DNA of 64,000 nucleotides from Sphingomonas lutea (GCF_014396785.1 NZ_CP060718.1:1570501-1634500), one strand, 5' to 3'; shown: positions 37,983 through 47,680, numbered from the stretch's first letter. Made by a program: numbers and translations. The notes: generated from the sequence alone by a model not told the origin.

Positions 37983-39143
37983 ATGACAGACCCTCCGCAC
38001 CGCGACGCGACCCGGCTGGTCGAAGCCGGCCGCCGCAAGGCGTGGCGCGGGCGACTGGTGAATCCGCCGGTCGAGCGTGCCTCGACGATCCTGTTCGATA
38101 GCGTCGCCGAGCTCGACGGCGGGCAAGCCCGCCTTGGCGAATATCGCTATGGCCTGCAGGGCACCGCCACCCATTGGGCCTTGTCGGATGCCCTGACGGA
38201 GCTCGAGCCCGGCGCGGCCGGAACGGCGCTCTTTTCGTCGGGGCTGTCTGCCATCACCACGGCCTTGCTTGCCGTTCTGCGGTCGGGCGACGAACTGCTG
38301 GTCACCGACAGCGTCTACGGCCCGACGCGCAAGTTCTGCGACACTTTGCTCGGCCGCTACGGCGTCGCCACCCGCTACTACGACCCGTTAGTCGGCGCAG
38401 GGATAGCCGAGCTGATCGTCCCGTCCACCCGTGCCATTCTGCTGGAAAGCCCGGGCACCCTTACCATGGAGGTCCAGGACGTTCCCGCAATCTGCGCGGT
38501 GGCGCGCGAGCGGGGAATCGTCACGCTGATCGACAACACCTGGGCGACCCCCCTGCTGTTCCCGGCGCTGGCCGCCGGCGTCGACATCAGCATCATGGCG
38601 CTGACTAAATATGTCGGGGGACATGCGGACGTCATGCTCGGGTCTGTGACGGCGGGCGAGGCGCATTTCGACCGATTGCAGACGATCAGCTGGGATCTGG
38701 GCCATGCCGTGTCGCCCGACGACGCTTTTCTCGCCTCGCGCGGCTTGCGCACGATGGGGCTTCGCCTCAAGCAGCACGAAGCCAACGCGCGCGAAGTTGC
38801 CAATTGGCTGGCCGAGCAGCCCCAGGTCGGGCGGATGCTCCACCCGGCGTTCGATTCCTGTCCAGGCCACGACAATTGGGTCCGCGACTTCAAAGGCTCG
38901 TCGGGGCTCTTTTCCTTCGAGTTCCGCGGTGACGAGGCAGCGCGGAGGCGCTTCATCGACAGCCTGGAACTTTTCGGCATCGGCTATAGCTGGGGCGGGT
39001 TCGAAAGCCTGGTCCTCCCCGCCGATCCCGTGCGCACCGTTTCGGAACCGCCCGCAGCCAATCTCGTCCGGCTCCACGTCGGCCTGGAGGACCCGCGCGA
39101 CCTCATCGCCGACCTCGCCAACGCCTTCAAAGCGGCGGCCTGA
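37983..39143 (+). CDS. metC: Cystathionine beta-lyase
   Basis: This 386-residue PLP enzyme of the Cys/Met metabolism family cleaves cystathionine to homocysteine, pyruvate and ammonia. The PLP-phosphate region YRYGLQGTATHWALSDALTELE, the SGLSAITTALLA segment, VTLIDNTWATP and the Schiff-base lysine in ALTKYVGGHAD are intact. The C-terminal YSWGGFESLVLP is typical of bacterial MetC as opposed to MetB. It is not flanked by other methionine genes. Confidence 0.9.
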   Translation: MTDPPHRDATRLVEAGRRKAWRGRLVNPPVERASTILFDSVAELDGGQARLGEYRYGLQGTATHWALSDALTELEPGAAGTALFSSGLSAITTALLAVLRSGDELLVTDSVYGPTRKFCDTLLGRYGVATRYYDPLVGAGIAELIVPSTRAILLESPGTLTMEVQDVPAICAVARERGIVTLIDNTWATPLLFPALAAGVDISIMALTKYVGGHADVMLGSVTAGEAHFDRLQTISWDLGHAVSPDDAFLASRGLRTMGLRLKQHEANAREVANWLAEQPQVGRMLHPAFDSCPGHDNWVRDFKGSSGLFSFEFRGDEAARRRFIDSLELFGIGYSWGGFESLVLPADPVRTVSEPPAANLVRLHVGLEDPRDLIADLANAFKAAA

Positions 39144-39221
39144 CCCGTCCTTCCGGCCCTATTGCGCTATCCAGGAAGGTCGCACATGATCGGCCAAACC
39201 CTTGTTACAGGAAGCAAATTC

Positions 39222-40061
39222 ATGACCGTTCGATGGATGTCCGCGCTCGCCGGGCTTGGCGTGCTCGCGCTTACTGTTCCCGGCGCAAGCGCCCAGACCA
39301 GCGCCCCCGCCTTCAGATATTCCGCACCGCTCAAGGCCGCCGTGGCGGATGCGCGCCGCACGCCCGAGAATGTCCTCCGCGACCGTTATCGGCATCCCTA
39401 TGAAACGCTGCGCTTCTTCGGGGTCGAGCCCAACGACACAGTCGTCGAAATCTGGCCTTCGCGCGGCTGGTACACCGAAATCCTGGCCCCCTATCTCTCC
39501 GCAGGGGGCGGCAAGCTTCTGCTCGCGACGCCCAACGGCCAGCTCGGCCCCATTGCCCAGATGCAGAAGGCCCACCCCGCCATCTACGGCAACCTGTCGG
39601 CCGGGGTGTTCCCGGCGTTCACCCCGGACGTGACGCGCATTCCCGATGGCACGGCCGACGTCGTCCTCACCTTCCGCAACGTCCACAATTGGCGGATGGG
39701 CAGCGGCCATGCCGAAAAGCAGGACTATAGCGCCGACGCCTTCCGCCAGATGTACGCGATGCTCAAGCCCGGCGGCGTGCTCGGCGTGGTCGACCATCGC
39801 CTTCCCGAAAGCGCCAGCGATGAGCGCGAGCGCACCAGCGGCTACGTCAAGGTGTCGACCGTGCGCCGTCTGGCCGAGGCCGCCGGTTTTCGCCTCGCCG
39901 GATCGTCGGAGGTCAATGCCAATCCCAAGGACACCACCGACTGGCCGCGCGGCGTGTGGACCCTGCCCCCGGCCTATCGGCTCGGCGACCAGGACAAGGC
40001 CAAATATGCCGCCGTTGGCGAAAGCGACCGCATGACTCTGAAGTTCGTCAAACCGCGCTGA
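39222..40061 (+). CDS. Exported class I SAM-dependent methyltransferase-like protein
   Basis: This 279-residue protein carries a signal peptide (MSALAGLGVLALTVPGASAQ) followed by a methyltransferase fold: NDTVVEIWPSRGWYTEILAPYL for motif I, then TADVVLTFRNVHNW and LKPGGVLGVVDHR. It matches the predicted methyltransferase group that unusually has an export signal. S-adenosylmethionine is not expected in the periplasm, so the export is puzzling. Two ATGs have good Shine-Dalgarno sites (39186 and 39222); 39222 gives the cleaner signal peptide. Confidence 0.8.
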   Translation: MTVRWMSALAGLGVLALTVPGASAQTSAPAFRYSAPLKAAVADARRTPENVLRDRYRHPYETLRFFGVEPNDTVVEIWPSRGWYTEILAPYLSAGGGKLLLATPNGQLGPIAQMQKAHPAIYGNLSAGVFPAFTPDVTRIPDGTADVVLTFRNVHNWRMGSGHAEKQDYSADAFRQMYAMLKPGGVLGVVDHRLPESASDERERTSGYVKVSTVRRLAEAAGFRLAGSSEVNANPKDTTDWPRGVWTLPPAYRLGDQDKAKYAAVGESDRMTLKFVKPR

Positions 40062-40176
40062 CTCGCGCGCCCACACCGAACTGAAATATTCGCTGCGAAT
40101 AAAAGGACTTCGCATCGCGGCGCAGCCGCGTTAGCTTCGCGAAATGCCCGCAGCGGGATGGGCAAAAGGAGGCAGC

Positions 40177-40716
40177 ATGAAATCGCATCTCGTCCTGGTG
40201 GGCGCGTTGGCAGGGCTGGTGTCGTCGCCGGCCCTCGCCGACGCCAGCAAGTTCAGCCATGGTCCGGTGATCCAGGGCTTTGGCGCGGTCGCCAAGGTCG
40301 ATGCCGATCTCGCGATTCCGGCCAACCTCGACCACAAGATCGCCTACGACATTGGCAGCGGGTCGCCAGGAACGAAGAGCAAGGGCCTTGATGGCGTTGC
40401 CCGGCTGATCAACATGCTGGCTGCGAACGGTGTGCCGATGTCGCGAATTCATCCCGCGGTCGTGGTCCATAATGCCGCGCTTTGGGACGTTACGACGGAC
40501 GCGAAATATACCCAGCAGTTCGGAACCGCGAACCCGAATACGGAACTGGTCAAGCAATTGCTCGCCAAAGGCGTGCCGATCTACGTTTGTGGGCAGTCGG
40601 CGGCGATGTCGGACGTCGCCAAGGCCGACCTCATTCCCGGGGTGAAAGTGGCGCTGTCGGCGATGAACGCCCATGCCATCCTGGACAGCCAGGGCTATTC
40701 GCTCAATCCGTTCTGA
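40177..40716 (+). CDS. Exported DsrE family protein
   Basis: This 179-residue protein has a signal peptide (LVLVGALAGLVSSPALA) and a DsrE/DsrF-like domain. AYDIGSGSP begins the domain, and IYVCGQSAAM holds the single conserved cysteine near residue 144, in the position where sulfur-carrier members bear their active Cys. AAAAGGAGG directly precedes the start. It is 22 bases upstream of the haloperoxidase-like gene and probably co-transcribed with it. No sulfur oxidation genes are nearby. Confidence 0.8.
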   Translation: MKSHLVLVGALAGLVSSPALADASKFSHGPVIQGFGAVAKVDADLAIPANLDHKIAYDIGSGSPGTKSKGLDGVARLINMLAANGVPMSRIHPAVVVHNAALWDVTTDAKYTQQFGTANPNTELVKQLLAKGVPIYVCGQSAAMSDVAKADLIPGVKVALSAMNAHAILDSQGYSLNPF

Positions 40717-40738
40717 TCGAAACGCGGGGGAAGTGCCA

Positions 40739-41974
40739 ATGCGCGCCAAAGTAATGCTTGCGGTGGCGGGAATGGCAGCCGTAGCCACACCCGCGCGCGC
40801 CGATACGGTGTGCGAATGGATGGACCTTGCAGCCAAGGTTGAAACCGCCGGCGTCGCAGCGCAAAAATTGGTGGTCCGCACCGGGGTCTATGATCGTGCG
40901 CAAACCCAGGTGGCGCTGGCAATGTTCGAAGCGTTGAACGCGATCGACCACCGCTATGAATCTTACGTCGGCATGACTGCTCACGATCCCCGCGCTTCGC
41001 AGGATGCCGCTGCGGTCACTGCGGCGTACCAAGTTCTCCTCGCCCACTTCCCGAGCCAGAAAACGAGCCTCGACGAGGGTTATGCCAATGCGATGGAAGG
41101 CGTGACCGACTCCGCCGCGCGCGACGCCGGTCGCCGGCTTGGCGAGCTTGCGGCGCAAGCGGCGCTGAAGTCAGGTATCGTCGACCCCGCGGTCACGCAG
41201 GTGCCCTACCGCCCGCGCACCGCGCCAGGCGTCTGGACGGCGACCGAACTACCGGTCTTTTCCCCCTCCTACGTCGCCCAGAAGCCGTGGATCCTCAGCC
41301 GCATCGATCAGTTCCGTCCGGCCCCGCCCCCGGCGCTGACCAGCGAGACCTACACGCGCGGCTTCAATGAGGTGAAGGCGCTGGGCGGCAAGTCGAGTAA
41401 GGCGCGTACCCCACACCAGGCGCGCATGGCGCGTTACCGGATTAATGCCGACATGTTGCCCGCCATGCGCCAGGTGACCGACCAGGTGGGCCGGCGGCTG
41501 GTCGACAATGCCCGGCTGTTCGCGCTGTACGGCATGATCGACGACGAAGTGATGCTCGCCAATGCCGAGGCCAAGCTTCATTATAACTTCTGGCGGCCGG
41601 TGACCGCGATCCGCAACGCCGACCAGGACGGCAATCCGGCGACCGAATCCGACCCCGCGTGGGAACCGCTGATTAACACGCCCAATCACCCCGAATATCC
41701 GTGCGCGCATTGCACGCAAGCCGCGGCAACGGCCGAGCTGATGAAGCGCGAATATGGCAATGCACCCGCGTCGGGAGTGCGCATCTCCTCGCTGTCGCTG
41801 CCCAATGCGGTCGTCCAGGTGCATCCGACCTGGGATAAATGGGCGGAAGAGGTCAGCGCGTCACGCGTGCTGGGCGGGGTTCATTATCGCTTTTCGAACG
41901 AGGCGGGCGAGAAGATGGGCCGCGAGATCGCGCGGGAAGCGCTGCGCAAGGTCATGCGGCCGCTCAGAAAGTAA
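40739..41974 (+). CDS. Exported vanadium-dependent haloperoxidase / PAP2-like protein
   Basis: This 411-residue protein has a signal peptide (MLAVAGMAAVATPARA) and an all-helical PAP2/haloperoxidase fold. HYNFWRPVTAIRNADQDGN and NTPNHPEYPCAHCTQAAA correspond to the substrate and second signature motifs. ASRVLGGVHYRFSNEAG is the third, with the histidine that binds vanadate or becomes phosphorylated. Haloperoxidase and acid phosphatase activities share this site and cannot be separated by sequence here. It follows the DsrE gene. Confidence 0.8.
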   Translation: MRAKVMLAVAGMAAVATPARADTVCEWMDLAAKVETAGVAAQKLVVRTGVYDRAQTQVALAMFEALNAIDHRYESYVGMTAHDPRASQDAAAVTAAYQVLLAHFPSQKTSLDEGYANAMEGVTDSAARDAGRRLGELAAQAALKSGIVDPAVTQVPYRPRTAPGVWTATELPVFSPSYVAQKPWILSRIDQFRPAPPPALTSETYTRGFNEVKALGGKSSKARTPHQARMARYRINADMLPAMRQVTDQVGRRLVDNARLFALYGMIDDEVMLANAEAKLHYNFWRPVTAIRNADQDGNPATESDPAWEPLINTPNHPEYPCAHCTQAAATAELMKREYGNAPASGVRISSLSLPNAVVQVHPTWDKWAEEVSASRVLGGVHYRFSNEAGEKMGREIAREALRKVMRPLRK

Positions 41975-41982
41975 CGTTCACG

Positions 41983-42015
41983 GCTCGAACCCGAGCGTTG
42001 GACGTTGTTGTTTTG
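41983..42015 (+). terminator. Weak terminator-like hairpin
   Basis: GCTCG (41983-41987) pairs with CGAGC (41992-41996) over a 4-base loop, and a T-rich stretch (GTTGTTGTTTTG) follows a few bases later. The stem is short, so support is modest. It would end the DsrE-haloperoxidase transcript. Confidence 0.35.
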
Positions 42016-42097
42016 CGTTCATGCGGCGAATCAGCCCGTGCGCTCGTTCTAATCCTCAACTCCCCCGGCATTCTCTGGCGGAGATTGAGGAATTTCC

Positions 42098-42706
42098 ATG
42101 AAAACCGCCTTTTTCATCGCTGCAGCGGCGGCGATCGCCGGTGTCGCCGCTCCGGCCGCCGCGCAGACCGGCTATCCCTACCCCTATCCGCAGCAGCAAT
42201 ATCCGCAGACCTACCCGCAGCAATATCCGCAGAGCGGATACGGCTATCCCGGCCAGCCTAGTTACGGCGGCACCAATGTCGTCGGCCAGGTGATCAACCA
42301 GCTGCTCGGCAACCGCTACAACGTCACCGATCGCACCGCTGTTTCACAATGCGCAAGCGCGGCGCTGACTCAGGCAGCGGCCCGCGCCGGCGGCTACAAC
42401 GGCTACAACAATGGCTATAACCAGCAGGGTTATGGGCAGCAGTATGCCTATCAGGGCAACGCCCGCGTAACCGCGATCACCAACGTCGAGCGCCGCAACA
42501 ACGGCCTTCGCGTCAGCGGCCTGATCAGTTCGGGCATGTACGGGAACGGCTACGGTCAGGGTTATGGGCAGGGCTACGGCCAGGGCGGCTACGGCAATCC
42601 GGCTTACGCCGGCGCCGCGGCGGACCTCAGCTTCCGCTGCAACGTCGATTATCGCGGCGTCGTGACTAATGTGCGCGTCATGCGCAACAACGGCCGTCGT
42701 GGCTAG
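42098..42706 (+). CDS. Secreted Tyr/Gln/Gly-rich repeat protein
   Basis: This 202-residue protein has a signal peptide (MKTAFFIAAAAAIAGVAAPAAAQ). It then has short tandem repeats of YPQQ/YPQT type and, later, GYGQ units repeated four times (about 42550-42590). A central part with a possible helical domain (QCASAALTQAAARAGG) and a C-terminal segment with a Cys (LSFRCNVDYRGVVTNVRV) separate them. No known family is recognised. GAGG upstream supports the start. The Tyr/Gly repeats suggest a surface or structural role, but this is a guess. Confidence 0.75.
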   Translation: MKTAFFIAAAAAIAGVAAPAAAQTGYPYPYPQQQYPQTYPQQYPQSGYGYPGQPSYGGTNVVGQVINQLLGNRYNVTDRTAVSQCASAALTQAAARAGGYNGYNNGYNQQGYGQQYAYQGNARVTAITNVERRNNGLRVSGLISSGMYGNGYGQGYGQGYGQGGYGNPAYAGAAADLSFRCNVDYRGVVTNVRVMRNNGRRG

Positions 42707-42715
42707 ATTGACGTC

Positions 42716-42741
42716 GGGTGCGCGGCCAGCGTCGCGCACCC
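42716..42741. terminator. GC-rich hairpin between the repeat protein and tRNA-Met
   Basis: GGGTGCGCG (42716-42724) and CGCGCACCC (42733-42741) form a perfect 9-bp stem in the gap between two convergent transcripts. Neither side has a T tract, so it may stall or protect ends rather than act as a classical terminator. Confidence 0.45.
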
Positions 42742-42778
42742 ATCGTCGCGCGCGATGACCCGCGATCCATTGTTGGAG

Positions 42779-42855
42779 TGGTAGCGGAGGAGGGACTTGA
42801 ACCCCCGACACGCGGATTATGATTCCGCTGCTCTAACCAGCTGAGCTACTCCGCC
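42779..42855 (-). tRNA. tRNA-Met (CAT), elongator type
   Basis: The minus strand folds as a full cloverleaf: acceptor GGCGGAG with CTCCGCT, a D arm AGCTCAGCTGGTTAGAGC, anticodon arm GCGGA-ATCATAA-TCCGC with anticodon CAT, and T arm GGGGGTTCAAGTCCCTC. The 3' CCA is encoded. It lacks the initiator features (three G-C pairs in the anticodon stem and a mismatch at 1-72 of the C-A type). It resembles the alphaproteobacterial elongator. A lysidine-modified tRNA-Ile with CAT is the alternative. Confidence 0.93.
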
Positions 42856-42984
42856 CCAAATTCAGGCAAGCGCACCGGGCCGGCCGATGCGATGGCGCGC
42901 GATATAGGGTCGGGCCGGCGCACGGTCAACGCGAGGAACCGGCGGACCCTGCCCTCGTTGTCGAGGGAACAGGAGACCCCGTGA

Positions 42985-43410
42985 ATGGACCCGCTGACCT
43001 CGCTCGACACCCTCTGCCGGATCATCCTTCGAGCGCGCGAATATGAAGCGCAGACCGCGACCGATTACGACGGCAACGAAGCTGCCGAGAATGTCGACGA
43101 CGACGAGGAAGGCACTTTGTCCGTCCTCGACGACACCATCAATGACAGTGTCGAGGAAGAGTTGAAGGCCGCGCTCGAGGATCTGGGCGAAGACCAGCTG
43201 GCGGAAGTCATGGCCTTCTGTTGGGTCGGCCAGGGCACCTACGACAGCAGCGACTGGGACGAGGCGATGGAAGAAGCGCAGTCGCTGGTCAGTGACGGCG
43301 CCAGCGGCGCGATCAGCGAATTGGTCGATATGCCGATGCTCGCCTCGGTGCTGGAATCGGGCATGGCCGCCTTCGACCTTAGCTGCGACGGGATTGGCGA
43401 ACTCAGCTAG
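42985..43410 (+). CDS. DUF3775 domain protein
   Basis: This 141-residue, very acidic protein opens with LDTLCRIILRAREYEAQ and carries GEDQLAEVMAFCWVGQGTYD and ISELVDMPMLASVLESGM, the blocks of DUF3775. No catalytic residues can be pointed to and the function of the family is unknown. It ends overlapping the RNA ligase-like gene by 4 bases convergently. Confidence 0.82.
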   Translation: MDPLTSLDTLCRIILRAREYEAQTATDYDGNEAAENVDDDEEGTLSVLDDTINDSVEEELKAALEDLGEDQLAEVMAFCWVGQGTYDSSDWDEAMEEAQSLVSDGASGAISELVDMPMLASVLESGMAAFDLSCDGIGELS

Positions 43411-43913
43411 CGGCCGCGGAATCGAGAGATCGCGACTACCTCCCAAGGCCCGCCGAGATAGCGGTGGAGCCCGAGGCCGCTGATCCCAAGAGGTTTTGGC
43501 ACGAAGTCCGACTGCAGGGACTCGAGGAGCGTCCGCGCCACCTTGGCTGGCACCTTGTTCTGGATCGTCACGTGGGGGCGCCAGCCGCCCGAATCCTGCG
43601 CGCTGAGCAGGCCGTGAAAGGCCGCGGCAAGCTCGGCGCGGATGCGGTCGAGATCTGGCGATACCACGCGATAGGCGACTCCGCCGCCAAGGTTCATCAA
43701 GCCAGCGATCGATGCGTCCGGCGGCGGATCTCGGCCGAAGTCTTTGAGTCGCGCGCAAACCTCTTGCTCGGTTGACGGCGGCAGCGCGTGAAACATCGTG
43801 AGATGGGCAGACAGATGATTGCGCTCAGGCGGGAAGTGCGCGCGGCGCAACCGGTCGAGCCAGGCGAAATCTGCCTGCGCCAGTTCGGCCGTGACGATCA
43901 GCGCCCCGGCCAT
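43407..43913 (-). CDS. 2'-5' RNA ligase family protein (2H phosphoesterase)
   Basis: This 168-residue protein has the two HxT motifs of the 2H phosphoesterase superfamily: HLT at 37-39 and HVT at 114-116. It is annotated as 2'-5' RNA ligase/cyclic phosphodiesterase (ThpR-like). The substrate could be tRNA 2',3'-cyclic phosphate or a nucleotide. GAAGGATCA before the ATG at 43913 sets the start. It overlaps the PRC-barrel gene by 16 bases and is likely in one unit with it. Confidence 0.82.
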   Translation of the reverse strand: MAGALIVTAELAQADFAWLDRLRRAHFPPERNHLSAHLTMFHALPPSTEQEVCARLKDFGRDPPPDASIAGLMNLGGGVAYRVVSPDLDRIRAELAAAFHGLLSAQDSGGWRPHVTIQNKVPAKVARTLLESLQSDFVPKPLGISGLGLHRYLGGPWEVVAISRFRGR

Positions 43914-44460
43914 TGATCCTTCGGCAGCTTGTCGAGCTTCGCAAATTCGCTGGGGTCGATCGCCACGACGATCCGCTCCCCATCGACATGGGCGCGATCC
44001 CAAGGGAGTCGGCGCAGCGTTTCGCCGACACCGGCCACCCCGCCCTCGCCGACCACCACGTAAGCTAGGCGTCCGCTGCGGCAGCCCGCCATGGCGTCGA
44101 TCGCCTGACCGAGCTTCCCGCCTTGCCCGTCGACCACCGCCTTGCCGAGCAAGGAGACGGGAAACAGCGCTTCGCCAGGCGTGTGGCGGCTCGCCTGGGC
44201 GGCCGCCTCGCCCCCTCCTCGACCCGCGCCTCGCGACCCAGCCAGCGCCAGATGCCGAAGATGTTGAGGGCGGTAAGAACCACGTTGGTCCACATCAACG
44301 CGGGCTGGTTGGTCATCACGCCCGTGGTCAGCCAGGCGATCGATCCCACCAAGAAGACGATGAAGCCGTAGCCGGTGATCCGCGCCCCCAGGTTCGACGC
44401 GGTCATGCTTGCGGCTATAATCGTCGCTGCCGTAGCGACCCAGGAAATGATGTCAGCCAT
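43898..44460 (-). CDS. Membrane protein with PRC-barrel domain, interrupted by one 1-nt frameshift
   Basis: The N-terminal half (from 44460) has three hydrophobic helices (WVATAATIIAASMTASN, YGFIVFLVGSIAWLTTG, MWTNVVLTALNIFGIWRW). After residue 80 the frame breaks. One G is missing in the run at 44211-44215; restoring it joins RVEEG to GEAAAQASRHTPGEALFP and a PRC-barrel (LLGKAVVDGQGGKLGQAIDA, RRLPWDRAHVDGERIVVAID). The rebuilt protein is 187 residues. PRC-barrels occur in photosynthetic reaction centres and RimM. The role here is unknown. Confidence 0.75.
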
Positions 44461-44492
44461 GCGCGGCGCAATGCGCGGGACGCGCCGAAGGT

Positions 44493-46436
44493 TCAGATTT
44501 CCAGCTGGCTGCCAAGCTCGACCACGCGATTGGTCGGCAACTTGAAGAATTCCATCGCACTGACCGAATTGCGCAACATCCAGGCGAACAGCCGCTCGCG
44601 CCACAGCGCCATGCCGGGCCGCTTGGCCGACGGCAGCAAGGTCTGGCGAGCAAGGAAGAAGCTGGTGTCCATCGTCTTGCATTGCGGCCCACATTCCTTG
44701 AGCTGAGCCAAGGCGTCAGGCACCGCGACCTCTTCCATGAAGCCGTAGCGCAGGATCACGCGGTAGAAACCCGACCCGTAGTCCTTCGCTTCCGAGCGCT
44801 TTTCGGCCGGCACATAGGGCACGTCCTCGATCTTGACCGTGAGCAGGATCACCCGCTCGTGAAGAACCTTGTTGTGCTTGAGGTTGTGCAGCAGCGCGTG
44901 CGGCACCCCGCTCGCCGAACTGGTCATGAACACCGCCGTGCCTTGCACGCGTGCAGCGCTCGGCGCGGCCGATTTGATGAAGATTTCCATCGGCAGGCTG
45001 GCTTCGCTCATGCGGTCGATCATCAACTTGCGCCCGCTTGCCCAGGTGGTGAGCAGGGTGAAGGCGACGACCCCGACGAGCAGGGGGAACCAGCCCCCGT
45101 CGGGCACCTTCAGCATATTCGCCGAGAAGTAGAGCAGGTCGATGGTGAAAAAGAGGGCGAGCAGGCCAATCGACAGCCAGCGGTTCCATTTCCACATCAT
45201 CAGCAGCACGACGGCGATGAGCACGCTGTCGATCAGCATCGCGCCGGTCACTGCGATCCCGTACGCCGCCGCCAGGTTCGACGAGCTTTGGAAAGTAATG
45301 ACCAAAAGCAGGACCATCACCAGAAGCGCCCAATTGACGAGCGGAATGTAGATTTGCCCGGCCGCGCGCTCGCTGGTGTGGAGAATGCGCAGGCGCGGGA
45401 TGAAGCCGAGCTGGATTGCTTGCTGCGTGACCGAGAAGGCGCCGGTGATGACCGCCTGGCTGGCGATGACCGTTGCGGCCGTAGCAAGCAGCACCAGCGG
45501 CAGCCGAAGCATTTCGGGCGCCAGATAAAAGAAGGGGTTGCGGACCGTCTCGATCGCCTGGGCCGCGGGCTGCGCAAGCAACATCGCCCCTTGGCCCAGA
45601 TAGTTGAGAAGCAGCGCGGGCATGACGAAGGTGACCCACGACACGCGGATCGGCTTGCGCCCGAAATGCCCCATGTCCGCGTACAGCGCCTCGGCGCCCG
45701 TCACCGCCAACACGACCGAGCCCATGGCGAAGAAGGCGCGCAGTGGCTCTTGCAGGAAGAAATTGACCGCGTTGAACGGGTTGAGCATCGCCAGCAGCAC
45801 GCTCGGGTAATCGAGCACGTGCCATACGCCGAGCGTTGCCAGCGTCAGGAAATAGACAAACATCACCGGGCCGAACATTGACCCGACCTTGGCCGTGCCG
45901 CGCGACTGGATCGAAAACAGGCCAACCAGGATGCCGACCGCAATCGGCACCACGAACGGCTGCAGATTGGCATTCACGGTGGTCAGCCCCTCGACCGCCG
46001 ACAGCACCGAGATCGCCGGCGTGATCATGGAATCGCCGTAGAACAAGGCGGTGGCGAACACGCCGAGCAGGACGATCCACGCCGTCCAGCGCTTCTCTTT
46101 GCCAATCGAACGGTTGATCAGGGCCAGCAGCGCCAGGCTGCCGCCCTCGCCCTTGTTGTCGGCCCGCATGATGACCGTCAGGTATTTCAGGCTGACGATG
46201 ATCATCATCGACCAGAAGATCAGGCTGAGCACGCCGAAGATGTGGAGCCGGTCTGGCGCCAGCGTATGATGCCCGGCGAAGGTCTCGCGAAAGGCGTAGA
46301 TCGGCGACGTGCCGATATCGCCGTAGACGACCCCGATGGCGCCGATGACCAGCTTGCTCAGCGGGCCATGGGCATGCCCATGCGGATTGTCAGCTGGCGC
46401 TGAAGATTCGGCGCCGGCAGAAGCTGTCGTGCTCAT
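44493..46436 (-). CDS. kup: KUP family potassium uptake protein
   Basis: This 647-residue inner-membrane transporter imports K+ with protons. [22 protein letters not shown] near residues 32-53 is the Kup hallmark. About twelve hydrophobic helices extend to residue 440, then a cytoplasmic C-terminal domain ([22 protein letters not shown]). It is divergent from ald with about 140 bases between the starts. Confidence 0.95.
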   Translation of the reverse strand: MSTTASAGAESSAPADNPHGHAHGPLSKLVIGAIGVVYGDIGTSPIYAFRETFAGHHTLAPDRLHIFGVLSLIFWSMMIIVSLKYLTVIMRADNKGEGGSLALLALINRSIGKEKRWTAWIVLLGVFATALFYGDSMITPAISVLSAVEGLTTVNANLQPFVVPIAVGILVGLFSIQSRGTAKVGSMFGPVMFVYFLTLATLGVWHVLDYPSVLLAMLNPFNAVNFFLQEPLRAFFAMGSVVLAVTGAEALYADMGHFGRKPIRVSWVTFVMPALLLNYLGQGAMLLAQPAAQAIETVRNPFFYLAPEMLRLPLVLLATAATVIASQAVITGAFSVTQQAIQLGFIPRLRILHTSERAAGQIYIPLVNWALLVMVLLLVITFQSSSNLAAAYGIAVTGAMLIDSVLIAVVLLMMWKWNRWLSIGLLALFFTIDLLYFSANMLKVPDGGWFPLLVGVVAFTLLTTWASGRKLMIDRMSEASLPMEIFIKSAAPSAARVQGTAVFMTSSASGVPHALLHNLKHNKVLHERVILLTVKIEDVPYVPAEKRSEAKDYGSGFYRVILRYGFMEEVAVPDALAQLKECGPQCKTMDTSFFLARQTLLPSAKRPGMALWRERLFAWMLRNSVSAMEFFKLPTNRVVELGSQLEI

Positions 46437-46576
46437 GGGATGAAATTCAGACTCGCCAGACTGCGTCCTTGTGCGGCTCGACTAGCACCGCCGTTACGCC
46501 CCTGCAATCTCACGGGACAGACGGGCAAAGCCTGTCTATAGGCGCGGCAATTCAAGCCAAGTGGAGCAAATTGATC

Positions 46577-47680
46577 ATGCGCGTCGGGGTGCCGAAGGAA
46601 ATCAAGAATCACGAATATCGGGTCGGCCTGACCCCGGCCAGCGTCGCCGAGCTGGTTGCCGCCGGGCACGAGGTCGTGGTCGAAACCAAGGCCGGCACCG
46701 GCATCGATTTTTCGGACAAGGCTTACGAAAAGGCCGGCGCGACAATCCTGCCAAGCGCTGCCGAGGTGTTCGAGACGGCAGACATGATCGTCAAGGTCAA
46801 GGAGCCGCAGGCGCCCGAGATTGCGATGCTTCGGCCCAAGCAGATCCTGTTCACCTATCTTCACCTCGCGCCCGACCCGGACCAGGCCAAGGGGCTGATG
46901 GAATCGGGTGCGACGTGCATCGCCTATGAAACGGTCACGTCGAACAGTGGTGCCCTTCCTTTGCTCAAACCGATGAGTGAAGTCGCCGGGCGGATGAGCA
47001 TCCAGGTCGGCGCACATTATCTTGAAAAGGAACAGGGCGGCCGCGGCGTCCTGCTCGGCGGCGTTCCAGGCGTTGCGCCGGCCAAGGTTGCGATCCTCGG
47101 TGGCGGCGTTGCGGGCATCAACGCCGCGCAGATGGCGACCGGGCAGCGCGCCGACGTCACCATCTACGACATCAACAATGATCGCCTGGCCGAACTCGAC
47201 ATGCATTTCGGCAGCCAGATCAAGACCGCCTTCGCGTCCAAGGCCGCAATCGCGCAGGCGATCCAGGAGGCCGAACTGGTGATCGGCGCGGTCCTCGTGC
47301 CTGGCGCGGCCGCGCCCAAGCTCGTCACGCGCGACCAGCTCAAGACCATGAAGCGCGGGTCGGTTCTAGTCGACATCGCGATCGACCAGGGCGGCTGCTT
47401 CGAAACGTCGCAGGCAACCACGCACGACGATCCGGTCTACGAAATCGACGGCGTCATCCATTATTGCGTCGCCAACATGCCGGGCGCGGTGGCGCGGACC
47501 AGCACCTTCGCGCTCAACAATGCGACATTGCCCTTCGCGCTTCGTATCGCGAACCTTGGCGCCGAGGCGGCGATGGCGGCGGACCCGCACCTCGCCGCCG
47601 GGCTCAACGTGTCTGACGGCAAGATTCGCCACGAAGCGGTCGCCGAAGCGCTCGACCTTCCATTCGAGGCCGCGGCCTAA
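46577..47680 (+). CDS. ald: Alanine dehydrogenase
   Basis: This 367-residue NAD-dependent enzyme interconverts alanine and pyruvate plus ammonia. MRVGVPKEIKNHEYRVGLTP at the start, ETKAGTGIDFSD, the substrate region VKVKEPQAPE and the dinucleotide loop VAILGGGVAGINAAQMA are typical. The C-terminal VANMPGAVARTSTFALNNATL motif is also intact. The ATG at 46577 follows a GGAG and matches the family start. It ends 4 bases into the convergent TPR gene. Confidence 0.96.
   Translation: MRVGVPKEIKNHEYRVGLTPASVAELVAAGHEVVVETKAGTGIDFSDKAYEKAGATILPSAAEVFETADMIVKVKEPQAPEIAMLRPKQILFTYLHLAPDPDQAKGLMESGATCIAYETVTSNSGALPLLKPMSEVAGRMSIQVGAHYLEKEQGGRGVLLGGVPGVAPAKVAILGGGVAGINAAQMATGQRADVTIYDINNDRLAELDMHFGSQIKTAFASKAAIAQAIQEAELVIGAVLVPGAAAPKLVTRDQLKTMKRGSVLVDIAIDQGGCFETSQATTHDDPVYEIDGVIHYCVANMPGAVARTSTFALNNATLPFALRIANLGAEAAMAADPHLAAGLNVSDGKIRHEAVAEALDLPFEAAA

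Noticed and set aside
42540..42600. Short tandem repeats as a possible CRISPR or VNTR
   Set aside because: The units are in frame and encode GYGQ repeats of a secreted protein; there are no spacers.
44682..45881. Plus-strand open frame of 399 codons
   Set aside because: Antisense to kup, no ribosome site, no recognisable domain.
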